38,195 bases of DNA from NCBI GenBank assembly GCA_937927835.1, contig CALGJS010000102.1, positions 1 to 38,195 on the forward strand, in the 5' to 3' direction. A program made the translations under genes and the position numbers. The notes beneath the pieces were generated by a model. That model searched no databases and had not been told where the DNA came from. It saw only the letters and a list, made by a program, of their open reading frames with translations. This document shows, piece by piece, positions 18,581-26,555 of the stretch; position 1 is the first letter of the stretch, and each line of letters opens with the position of its first letter. The stretch comes from an uncultured Saprospiraceae bacterium. GTDB taxonomy: Bacteria; Bacteroidota; Bacteroidia; Chitinophagales; Saprospiraceae.

Positions 18581-18596
18581 AGGTATTCATATACCT
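18581..18596. promoter_or_regulatory. Dyad AGGTAT-N4-ATACCT between csgF and csgG (candidate operator)
   Basis: aggtat tcat atacct read directly; the same dyad occurs upstream of csgA. Confidence 0.5.
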
Positions 18597-18604
18597 ATTG
18601 TCCA

Positions 18605-18631
18605 GTTTGGTCTGTAAGATACAGACTAAAC
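18605..18631. other. Strong inverted repeat (12-bp arms, one mismatch, 3-nt loop) in csgF-csgG intergenic region
   Basis: gtttggtctgta aga tacagactaaac. Confidence 0.7.
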
Positions 18632-18663
18632 CAATAATATTCAACGGTTTTATTTCAAATACT

Positions 18664-19092
18664 TTAGAAAAAAGGAATAATTACCTGAGTTTGTTCTCCT
18701 AAAGACGTATCTAGGATGGTAATTGACAACCCCTCTACGGTATTATTTACTTCGATTTGAAAATTTCCAACTGTATAAGAGCCTTCTTCCAGACCTGCTT
18801 CTCCAAATTGACTAGTAGCTACTTGTCGAGAAATCTGACTTAATAGCTGACGATTTAGATTTTCTGCAAAATCTTCCAAGCTAGAATTACGATTGAAAGA
18901 AAAAGACTCGTTTTCAGGTTCTTCGATCAAATTCTGGACTTGAGCCGAATTAAGCATCCATTGGTAATTAAAAGTTTCGCCACCAAAAGCAGGATTGATA
19001 GGCTTGTAAACAAGGTCTTGGCCGTTGCAAAATGTTCCTGATAAGCAAAAGCAAGTAACAAAGAAAATAATAAAGGATAATTGATTTTTCAT
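18664..19092 (-). CDS. csgF: Curli assembly protein CsgF
   Basis: Signal peptide then DLVYKPINPAFGGETFNYQWMLNSAQVQN, the characteristic CsgF N-terminus. Confidence 0.93.
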   Translation of the reverse strand: MKNQLSFIIFFVTCFCLSGTFCNGQDLVYKPINPAFGGETFNYQWMLNSAQVQNLIEEPENESFSFNRNSSLEDFAENLNRQLLSQISRQVATSQFGEAGLEEGSYTVGNFQIEVNNTVEGLSITILDTSLGEQTQVIIPFF

Positions 19093-19125
19093 AAAATAAT
19101 TGATTTCAGTTTTGGTAAAATTGTT

Positions 19126-20109
19126 TTAAATGCCACTTCCCATTTGATCCTCTTCTTTTAGTTGACTATCAATGTTTGCTTGAGCTTTGAGTCGGGCTCT
19201 AGTAATTCGAATCGCAAAATTTACGACGTTTTCAAGGGCATCATAACGAGGCGGCACGAAATTTTGAAATATCTTTTGTTCGTTAAGTGTCAAGGAAACT
19301 TGTGCTCCACGACCACGAGAAGGTTCTTCTCTAATATAAATAGAAAAGTTTTTTGCCCCAACGGGTGCAATCCACTTTTTGTAAAATAAATCATAGAAAT
19401 CACGTGCAATCTTAGAGCGCGTTTCGTCAATGATCAAACCATCAATCTCTAATACATCTACCGGTACCTTTGCATTTGACTTTCGGGTGGAGGTAATTGG
19501 CTTATTTGTTTTTGTAGGCGGTATAAGTTTTTTAAGTGCTTCAGGGAGTTCTTTATTTTTGGGAGGATTAGTTACCACATTATCTTTGGTATTTTTTTCT
19601 TTCTTTGTAGTAGGTGAAATCGTTTTTTTCGATTCTTTTTTATCTAATACGATAGGGTTTTCTTTTTTATCTTGATTTGACTGTACAGATTTTGTTGGTA
19701 TCTCTTTTTTCTTTGTTACTATTGGTGTGCTATCAGGATAGAACAAAGAATCGGTAAAGATAGTCCCTAGGTCGTTGTGGATTTTAAAAACTACTTTATA
19801 GTTGTCGGTATTATTTTTATAGAAACTACTACGACCTAAAATCTTTGTACGGTTAGGACTCACTGTAAAGCTTCCGCTTTGTTGGTGCTTAGCGGTTCCG
19901 GAATTTCCAGATTTAGTAAGTTCCATTTTTTGGTAAAGGGTGAGTTCTTGGTCTGATTCATTTTTAATCATTCCTCTAATCTCAATTTTCTTGGTGGTGG
20001 GTAAATCTACGACTTCGATCCAAGCGCTGATATTAGCTGACTCGCTTTGAGCCACTAGACTAGTAATGGCCAAAAGAAAAAATACTATAATTAAGTTAAC
20101 CCCTTTCAT
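19126..20109 (-). CDS. csgE: CsgE-domain protein with N-terminal CsgH-like domain and Lys/Pro/Thr-rich linker
   Basis: C-terminal VLEIDGLIIDETRSKIARDFYDLFYKKWIAPVGAKNFSIYIREEPSRGRGAQVSLTLNEQKIFQNFVPPRYDALENVV is CsgE-like; N-terminal MELTKSGNSGTAKHQQSGSFTVSPN resembles CsgH. Likely start MKGVNLIIVFFLL at 20109 (tracked ORF starts at 20133). Confidence 0.85.
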   Translation of the reverse strand: MKGVNLIIVFFLLAITSLVAQSESANISAWIEVVDLPTTKKIEIRGMIKNESDQELTLYQKMELTKSGNSGTAKHQQSGSFTVSPNRTKILGRSSFYKNNTDNYKVVFKIHNDLGTIFTDSLFYPDSTPIVTKKKEIPTKSVQSNQDKKENPIVLDKKESKKTISPTTKKEKNTKDNVVTNPPKNKELPEALKKLIPPTKTNKPITSTRKSNAKVPVDVLEIDGLIIDETRSKIARDFYDLFYKKWIAPVGAKNFSIYIREEPSRGRGAQVSLTLNEQKIFQNFVPPRYDALENVVNFAIRITRARLKAQANIDSQLKEEDQMGSGI

Positions 20110-20162
20110 ATCGCTGACTATGATAAACAACAATTAGATAAAAATCAAGGGGGAAAAGATAT

Positions 20163-20702
20163 CTAAATTCTGGACTGTTCTATTTTTAACCTAAGTCCAT
20201 CTCCTTCTTGAATGATTTTTATTTCTTTATTTTCAACATTTCCTTCTAAAATCTGAATGATTTCATTATCGTTTCCAATTTGAATAAGTTCGATGTCAAG
20301 GCCATCTACTTGATTTATTTTTTGGATAATACGATTTTCATTACCTTGTTGTACAATTCCGATTTTATTATTAGATCCTACAAGATCTAATTCATAATAA
20401 TTATCACTTCCTTGTTGAACTAGTGCTAGTTTATTAGCTTGTCCTTCCTGTCGAACAATCGCCAGGTTAAACTCACCACTCTGTAATATTTGAGCAATAT
20501 TAGCTTTGTCACGCTCTGTTAGTTTTTGTACAATTTCAGCTTCATTACTAAGACCTTCTTGTTGTACAATAGTTTGGTTACCGTTTTGTGCGTTAATTTC
20601 CTCTTGTAATAAAAGAGAAGATTCTTGCAAAAAATCCTCTGGCGTTTGACCGAAAGCAAACGAAGCAAAAAATAAAAGCAAAACTATTAAAGAAAATTTC
20701 AT
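20163..20702 (-). CDS. csgB: Curlin-repeat protein, CsgB-like (nucleator/minor subunit)
   Basis: Signal peptide and degenerate curlin repeats (NLAIVRQEGQANKLALVQQGSDN...NKIGIVQQGNENR); position directly after csgA. Confidence 0.78.
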   Translation of the reverse strand: MKFSLIVLLLFFASFAFGQTPEDFLQESSLLLQEEINAQNGNQTIVQQEGLSNEAEIVQKLTERDKANIAQILQSGEFNLAIVRQEGQANKLALVQQGSDNYYELDLVGSNNKIGIVQQGNENRIIQKINQVDGLDIELIQIGNDNEIIQILEGNVENKEIKIIQEGDGLRLKIEQSRI

Positions 20703-20718
20703 GTGTTTTGATTGATAG

Positions 20719-20750
20719 AAAGATTCTACCTCCGAAGAGGTAGAATCTTT
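20719..20750 (-). terminator. Hairpin with 14-bp perfect stem and cUUCGg loop between csgA and csgB (attenuator or mRNA-stability element)
   Basis: aaagattctacctc cgaa gaggtagaatcttt; on the minus-strand RNA the loop is UUCG closed by C-G. Confidence 0.7.
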
Positions 20751-20768
20751 TTAATAAAACAATATATC

Positions 20769-21611
20769 TTAGTTCTCAGACTGAGAAACAGTAGCGCTGT
20801 TACGGCTTCCTGCTTGTAAAATAATACTGTTGTTAGTTTGACCACTCTGCGTGTTGATTGCTTCGTTGGCGTTACCTTCTTGGCTAATAGCAGCAGCATT
20901 TTCGTTTCCATCTTGAGAAAGAAGGATGTTGTTGTCATCACCAAACTGATCCAATAAAACTTGGTTTTCAGCACCAGCAAAGTTGTTGTTACCGTTTTGA
21001 GCAACGTTCATGGTATTTCCGTTACCTTCCTGCATTGCAGAAATATTATTAGAAACGCCAGTCTGTTGGATAATAGCAGCACTATTATTACCTAACTGAT
21101 CAACAGTAATAGAACTGTTTTCACCAGCTTGCTCTTGAGTAGCAACGTTGTTATCTCCTACTTGCTGAACGAAAGCACTGTTGTTTCCAACACCAGACTG
21201 TAACTGAATTGCACGGTTACCATTACCTTCCTGAGCTACAGAAAGATCATTACCATTACCTTCAACTTCTTGACGAGTGGTATTTAGGTTACCTTCTTGA
21301 GAGATAGAAGATACATTATCTCCATCTGCCATTAGACTAACAGCATTGTTAGCGTCTCCAACCTGAGCAAGGTTAACTGCATTGTTACCTCCGTTTAGTT
21401 GAATTTCTCCAACGTTGTTGGTTCCAGCTTGGCTTAAATCTACTACGTTGTTATCTGCATTTTGGATAACTAAAGTAGAGTTAGTAGCACCACGCTGAGT
21501 GATACCTGCATTGTTGTCGTCACCAGTTTGCTGAAGATTACTTGTGTTGCTCTGAGCACACAATAGTCCTGCTGATAACAGAATAGAGAGAGAAAGAAAA
21601 ATCTTTTTCAT
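20769..21611 (-). CDS. csgA: Major curlin subunit, about 11 repeats of ~22 aa
   Basis: Signal peptide and regular N/Q/G-rich repeats (QEGNGNRAIQLQSGVGNNSAFVQQVGDNNVATQEQAGENSS...). Confidence 0.93.
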   Translation of the reverse strand: MKKIFLSLSILLSAGLLCAQSNTSNLQQTGDDNNAGITQRGATNSTLVIQNADNNVVDLSQAGTNNVGEIQLNGGNNAVNLAQVGDANNAVSLMADGDNVSSISQEGNLNTTRQEVEGNGNDLSVAQEGNGNRAIQLQSGVGNNSAFVQQVGDNNVATQEQAGENSSITVDQLGNNSAAIIQQTGVSNNISAMQEGNGNTMNVAQNGNNNFAGAENQVLLDQFGDDNNILLSQDGNENAAAISQEGNANEAINTQSGQTNNSIILQAGSRNSATVSQSEN

Positions 21612-21835
21612 GAGTGTCTAAAATTTAATGGTTAAAAAAAATATTTATTTATTTATAAGAATGAATTAGTAGTGGTGGCAATACAGAAGTATTACAAACA
21701 ATATTTGGGGAGATTGTGCTTGAGTTTTTGGAACAAACTTTTTAGTGAATACCATCTACTATCAAAACCTCAATTAGTTATAAAAAAGGTATTTGATCTT
21801 AAGAAATGCTTTGAAATAGGAATTGTGAATAAGTA

Positions 21836-21873
21836 AAAATACTAAGAATAGTATTTTAGGTATAAAAATACCT
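21836..21873. promoter_or_regulatory. Two back-to-back inverted repeats upstream of csgA: AAAATACT-N6-AGTATTTT and AGGTAT-N4-ATACCT
   Basis: aaaatact aagaat agtatttt (21836-21857) directly followed by aggtat aaaa atacct (21858-21873). Confidence 0.6.
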
Positions 21874-21877
21874 GTCA

Positions 21878-21908
21878 CAAATGTAATGGAATCTTCTCTG
21901 ATATAAAA
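21878..21908 (-). promoter_or_regulatory. Candidate csgA promoter: -7 TACATTTG and -33-like TTTT with 19-nt spacer
   Basis: Plus strand caaatgta (21878-21885) and aaaa (21905-21908), close to TTTG-N19-TAnnTTTG. Confidence 0.45.
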
Positions 21909-21940
21909 GTCGTCTAAGAAAATTACCCTAAATGTGGTAG

Positions 21941-21990
21941 AAAATAAAAATGGGTCAGATCTGTAACAGCATCTAACCCATTTTTATTTT
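21941..21990 (-). terminator. Rho-independent terminator downstream of aspS
   Basis: 15-bp perfect stem aaaataaaaatgggt / acccatttttatttt just after the aspS stop. Confidence 0.8.
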
Positions 21991-22002
21991 TTTGTATTAA
22001 AT

Positions 22003-23778
22003 TTAGCTTTTCACCTCTTCTTTATGAAGTAAAAGCGCCAGTTCTTCCAACTGTTCTTTGGAGATGGTAGCAGGAGCATCGATCATCATATCTCGCCCTT
22101 GATTGTTTTTGGGGAAAGCAATAAAGTCCCGAATGGACGATTGTCCTTTCAGCACGGCACATAATCTATCAAAACCAAATGCAATTCCACCATGTGGAGG
22201 TGCACCAAACTCAAAAGCACCCATCAAGAATCCAAACTGATCTGCAGCTTCTTCTTTTGAGAAACCAAGCAAGTCAAAGTTTCTAGATTGTAGTGCTCGG
22301 TCATGAATTCTAATAGAACCGCCACCAATTTCAGATCCATTAATGACCAAATCATAAGCATCTGCTCGCAAAGATTTCATAGTCTCATGATCGCCATCCA
22401 TCATTCTTTCAACATCTTCTGTCTTCGGAGAAGTGAATGGGTGATGCATCGCGTGGAATCGGTTAGATTCTTCATCCCATTCTAAAAGCGGAAAATCTAA
22501 TACCCATAGTGGCTTAAAATCGCCTTCTTTCATCAAGCCCATTCTCTTACCCATTTCTAGTCTAAGATTATTAAGCTGTTTTCTAGTTTTATCTGTTTCA
22601 CCAGAAAGAATGAGTAACATATCACCAGGCTTTGCGTTCATTTTTTCAGCCCAGACTTTTAGATCTTCATCAGAAAAGAATTTACCTACAGAAGACTTAT
22701 AAGTTCCATCTTCATTTACTTTGACGTAAACTAATCCTTTGGCACCAATCTGTGGTTGTTGCATCCACTCAGTTAGTGCTTTGATATCTTTATTAGAATA
22801 ATTAACTGCTTGACCTTCTGCACAAATTCCTACCACTAATTCTGCATTATCAAAAACAGAAAATCCTTTTTGCTGAGCAACATCGTTGAGCTCCGTAAAC
22901 GCCATATCAAACCGCAAATCTGGCTTGTCCGATCCATATTTTTCTAATGCTTCATCATAAGACATTCGAGGGAAGTCTGGTAACTCAATACCAATAGTAG
23001 TTTTAAACAAGTGTTTAGTCAACCCTTCAAAAGTATTTAAAATATCTTCTTGAGTTACAAAAGACATCTCGCAGTCAATTTGCGTAAACTCAGGTTGACG
23101 ATCTGCTCGTAAATCCTCATCTCGGAAACACTTAACGATCTGAAAATATTTGTCGAATCCAGCCACCATCAATATTTGTTTAAAGGTTTGTGGGGATTGT
23201 GGAAGTGCATAAAACTGTCCAGTATTCATTCGACTAGGTACCACAAAATCTCTGGCACCTTCTGGTGTACTTTTTATTAATACTGGAGTCTCTACTTCAA
23301 TGAAATCTTTGTTTGCTAAATACTTACGTGTCTCAATGGCTAGTTCACTTCTAAAAATAATATTATCCTGTACCTTCCTTCTACGTAAATCTAGATAACG
23401 ATATTTCATCCGTAAGTCTTCTCCACCATCTGTATCTTCCTCAATAGTAAATGGAGGAGTTTTAGCAGCATTTAAGACTTCTAATGATTTAATTTCTATT
23501 TCAATATTACCGGTTGGACGATTAGGATTTTTATTGGTTCTTTCTCTAACTAATCCTGAAACCTTTAGGACATACTCACGGCCTAATTTCCGCGCTTGAT
23601 TGCAAAGCGCTTCGTCGTCCTCCATGTTGAAAACCAATTGTGTAATCCCATAGCGATCGCGAAGATCAATAAAAGTCATTCCGCCAAAATCACGGCTGGC
23701 TTGTAACCATCCACTAAGCGTTATTGTCTGACCAATGTGTTCCATTCTAAGTTCGCCGCAATTGTGTGTTCTATACAT
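22003..23778 (-). CDS. aspS: Aspartyl-tRNA synthetase
   Basis: [50 protein letters not shown]..., [37 protein letters not shown]. Confidence 0.97.
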   Translation of the reverse strand: MYRTHNCGELRMEHIGQTITLSGWLQASRDFGGMTFIDLRDRYGITQLVFNMEDDEALCNQARKLGREYVLKVSGLVRERTNKNPNRPTGNIEIEIKSLEVLNAAKTPPFTIEEDTDGGEDLRMKYRYLDLRRRKVQDNIIFRSELAIETRKYLANKDFIEVETPVLIKSTPEGARDFVVPSRMNTGQFYALPQSPQTFKQILMVAGFDKYFQIVKCFRDEDLRADRQPEFTQIDCEMSFVTQEDILNTFEGLTKHLFKTTIGIELPDFPRMSYDEALEKYGSDKPDLRFDMAFTELNDVAQQKGFSVFDNAELVVGICAEGQAVNYSNKDIKALTEWMQQPQIGAKGLVYVKVNEDGTYKSSVGKFFSDEDLKVWAEKMNAKPGDMLLILSGETDKTRKQLNNLRLEMGKRMGLMKEGDFKPLWVLDFPLLEWDEESNRFHAMHHPFTSPKTEDVERMMDGDHETMKSLRADAYDLVINGSEIGGGSIRIHDRALQSRNFDLLGFSKEEAADQFGFLMGAFEFGAPPHGGIAFGFDRLCAVLKGQSSIRDFIAFPKNNQGRDMMIDAPATISKEQLEELALLLHKEEVKS

Positions 23779-23880
23779 ACTCTGAAGGTGATTTGATTAT
23801 TTAATTATTGAGAGTTTTAAATCCAGCCACAAAAATAGTGGATTATATTAACTTGAGCCGCACAACGTTACTCAATTTAC

Positions 23881-23888
23881 TACCTTTG
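23881..23888 (+). promoter_or_regulatory. Candidate -7 element TACCTTTG for the transporter gene
   Basis: Matches TAnnTTTG; 31 nt before the proposed ATG at 23919. Confidence 0.4.
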
Positions 23889-23918
23889 CTCCCTGATTTT
23901 GGATCTTTGAATGCAATT

Positions 23919-26273
23919 ATGAGTCAGTACATTAAAAAATTTGGTACGGCACCGGTCTTTTTCACCGCTATTTCTACGATTTTAGGAGCAGTAATGTTTC
24001 TCCGATTTGGATTCGCGGTAGGACAGATTGGCTTATTGGGAACTTTTGCCATTATCTTGATCGGACATGCTGTTACGATCCCGACTGCAATGGCTATTGC
24101 TGAGATTGCAACCAACCAAAAGGTTGAAGGTGGAGGTGAATACTACATTATCTCTCGTTCATTCGGATTGGTTGTAGGTTCATCTATTGGTATTGCATTA
24201 TATTTTTCTCAAGCAGTTAGTGTCGCTTTTTATGTCATTGCCTTTGCAGAAGCCTTTTCGGCTCTTTTCGAATATCTGATTCAGACCTACGGAGATCAAC
24301 TGCAGCCGTGGGTAGTATGGTTATTACAGCAAAAACAAACAGTTAGTATTCCAGCTCTTTTTCTTCTTACTGCTATCATGTTGTATAAGGGCGCAGAGTT
24401 AGGAGTAAAAGCACTTTATGTGGTGGTTTTTACACTTTTTATAGCATTAATAGCCTTTTTTCTTGGTCAGACTGAATATAACCAAACGCATAACCTAGAT
24501 CCATTTGCTAGCGTTCAAAGTTTTATGTTAGATAGTACAGCAGCGAATAGTACTACTCCGTTAGATACAGTGACTATGCCGATTATTACTCAGCAAAATA
24601 CACCAATTCCTGTAGATAATAATATTCCTGCTGCTGTAGGATTCTTTACTGTTTTTGCCATCATTTTCCCTGCATTTACGGGAATGACGGCGGGTGTTGG
24701 TTTGTCAGGGGATCTTGAAAATCCGAGCCGATCTATTCCATTAGGAACATTGGCTGGAACGTTGATGGGAATGGTCGTATATTTTCTGATTGCTTATAAG
24801 ATGGCAGTTTCTGCTAGCCCCGTTGATCTAGCAAATACAGATAGCCTAGTGATGGCAAAAATTGCTTGGCAAGGATGGTGGTTGATTCCTTTGGGTTTAG
24901 CAGCTGCTACTATTTCTTCAGCGCTGGGATCTTTGATGGTAGCGCCTCGAACTTTACAGGCGATTGCCAGAGATAATATTTTACCTTCTGTAGGAATAAA
25001 TACTTGGTTGTCTCAAGGAAAAGGAGCTAGTGATGAGCCTTTTAATGCAACAGTAATTACCATTCTAATCGCGCTAATTTTTGTAGCGATTGGCCAATTA
25101 GATTTTGTGGCAGAGATTATTTCCATGTTTTTTATGGTTACCTATGGTGCACTCTGTTTGATATCCTTTTTACAGCATTTTGCAGCGGATCCATCTTATA
25201 GACCTACCTTTAAATCTCGATGGTATATTTCCTTATTTGGTGCGTTGGCGTGTATTGTATTGATCTTTTTTATGAATGCACTTTATGCTTTAATTGCAAT
25301 AATGGGGATTGGATTATTCTACTTACTAGTAAGTTATTATAATCCTGAAAAAAATAACCTAGCATTGATTTTTCAAGGAGCCATTTTTCAATTGAGTCGG
25401 CAGTTACAAGTTTTTCTACAAAAATCAGAAAAAGAGCAAACAGTTAGTTGGAGACCATCAGTAATTTGTATTTCTGAAAATTCGTTTGAGCGATTTGCCG
25501 CTTTTGATTTATTGAGGTGGATATCTCAAAAATATGGTTTCGGAACTTACCTACATAAAATCACAGGTTATCTTTCTAGAGTAACCAATCAAGAAGCACG
25601 AGAGGCTAAAGCTCGATTAATAAAAATGGCAGAAACCAGTAATAGTAAAATTTATATTGATACGCTAGTGAGTCCTTCCTATACTTCTGCGATTGCTCAA
25701 GCTATTCAGTTGCCAGGAATTTCAGGAACAGATAATAATTTATTGCTTTTTGAATATTCAAAATATAAGCCCTCCTACCTAGAAAATATGATTGGCAATT
25801 TGGGGTTAGTGCGATCGGTTGACTTTGACGTAGTCGTACTCGGAAGTTCTGAAAGAGGTTATGGCTTTAAGAAAGAAATACATATCTGGATTAGTTCTTC
25901 TGATTATGAAAATGCCAATCTCATGATCTTATTGGGATATATTATTATTGGACATAATGATTGGAAGGGTAGTTTTATAAAAATATTTGCAATCTATCCC
26001 GAAGAGTCATTGGAAGAAGAGCGTGGAAATCTTTTTGCCTTGATCAAAGATGGCCACTTACCTATTTCCCAAAATAATATTGAATTTATTCCCCGAAAGG
26101 GAGACACAGATTCAAGAGCAGTTATTAACGAAAAATCTCAAGATGCAGACCTAATTATTTTAGGATTCAGAGGCGAAACCATCAAGCAAAAAGGAATAGA
26201 TGTGTTCGATGGTTATGAAAAACTAGGGAATACCTTATTCGTTAATGCAGCAGAGAAGGTAATTATCAAATAA
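23919..26273 (+). CDS. APC-superfamily transporter, SLC12 (cation-chloride cotransporter)-like with cytosolic C-terminal domain
   Basis: MSQYIKKFGTAPVFFTAISTILGAVMFLRFGFAVGQIGLLG..., GMTAGVGLSGDLENPSRSIPLGTLAGT; NKCC-like C-terminal region. The tracked ORF begins at 23808, but the in-frame ATG at 23919 fits homologous N-termini better. Confidence 0.82.
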   Translation: MSQYIKKFGTAPVFFTAISTILGAVMFLRFGFAVGQIGLLGTFAIILIGHAVTIPTAMAIAEIATNQKVEGGGEYYIISRSFGLVVGSSIGIALYFSQAVSVAFYVIAFAEAFSALFEYLIQTYGDQLQPWVVWLLQQKQTVSIPALFLLTAIMLYKGAELGVKALYVVVFTLFIALIAFFLGQTEYNQTHNLDPFASVQSFMLDSTAANSTTPLDTVTMPIITQQNTPIPVDNNIPAAVGFFTVFAIIFPAFTGMTAGVGLSGDLENPSRSIPLGTLAGTLMGMVVYFLIAYKMAVSASPVDLANTDSLVMAKIAWQGWWLIPLGLAAATISSALGSLMVAPRTLQAIARDNILPSVGINTWLSQGKGASDEPFNATVITILIALIFVAIGQLDFVAEIISMFFMVTYGALCLISFLQHFAADPSYRPTFKSRWYISLFGALACIVLIFFMNALYALIAIMGIGLFYLLVSYYNPEKNNLALIFQGAIFQLSRQLQVFLQKSEKEQTVSWRPSVICISENSFERFAAFDLLRWISQKYGFGTYLHKITGYLSRVTNQEAREAKARLIKMAETSNSKIYIDTLVSPSYTSAIAQAIQLPGISGTDNNLLLFEYSKYKPSYLENMIGNLGLVRSVDFDVVVLGSSERGYGFKKEIHIWISSSDYENANLMILLGYIIIGHNDWKGSFIKIFAIYPEESLEEERGNLFALIKDGHLPISQNNIEFIPRKGDTDSRAVINEKSQDADLIILGFRGETIKQKGIDVFDGYEKLGNTLFVNAAEKVIIK

Positions 26274-26428
26274 TTGATTTATTCTGTTCGTTCTCATTTT
26301 GATTCTTTTCCTTTTCAGTTTCGGATAGAAAAATTCTAAATTTGTCTGTCATTTAACTATAAGCCTCGAAGTTGGTATTTACGAGCTACTTATCACAGTA
26401 TTATGACAAAAAAGCTACCTGTAAACTT

Positions 26429-26436
26429 TACTTTTG
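26429..26436 (+). promoter_or_regulatory. Candidate -7 element TACTTTTG upstream of hemA
   Basis: Matches TAnnTTTG; no clear -33. Confidence 0.3.
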
Positions 26437-26450
26437 TAGACGGAGCTAAG

Positions 26451-26521
26451 AGCTTGTCCAAATTTTCAGGATTGTGTGAAATTTGCCAATTGCAGCCAAT
26501 TAATGGAAGTTTAGGCAACCT
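26451..26521. repeat. Short copy (71 bp) of an intergenic TIR-bearing repeat
   Basis: agcttgtccaaattttcagg...ggaagtttaggcaacct; its reverse complement aligns with both ends of 33475..33632. Confidence 0.8.
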
Positions 26522-26555
26522 CTAAAACCTCCAAATACGAAAGAAACCTTACTTA

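Noticed and set aside
20726-21004. 92-aa ORF overlapping the 3' end of csgA on the same strand
   Set aside because: Out-of-frame reading of the repetitive csgA sequence and the hairpin; low-complexity product.
20769-21611. Repetitive sequence considered as a CRISPR-like array
   Set aside because: Repeats are degenerate, 66-nt in-frame curlin units in a coding gene; no spacers or cas genes.
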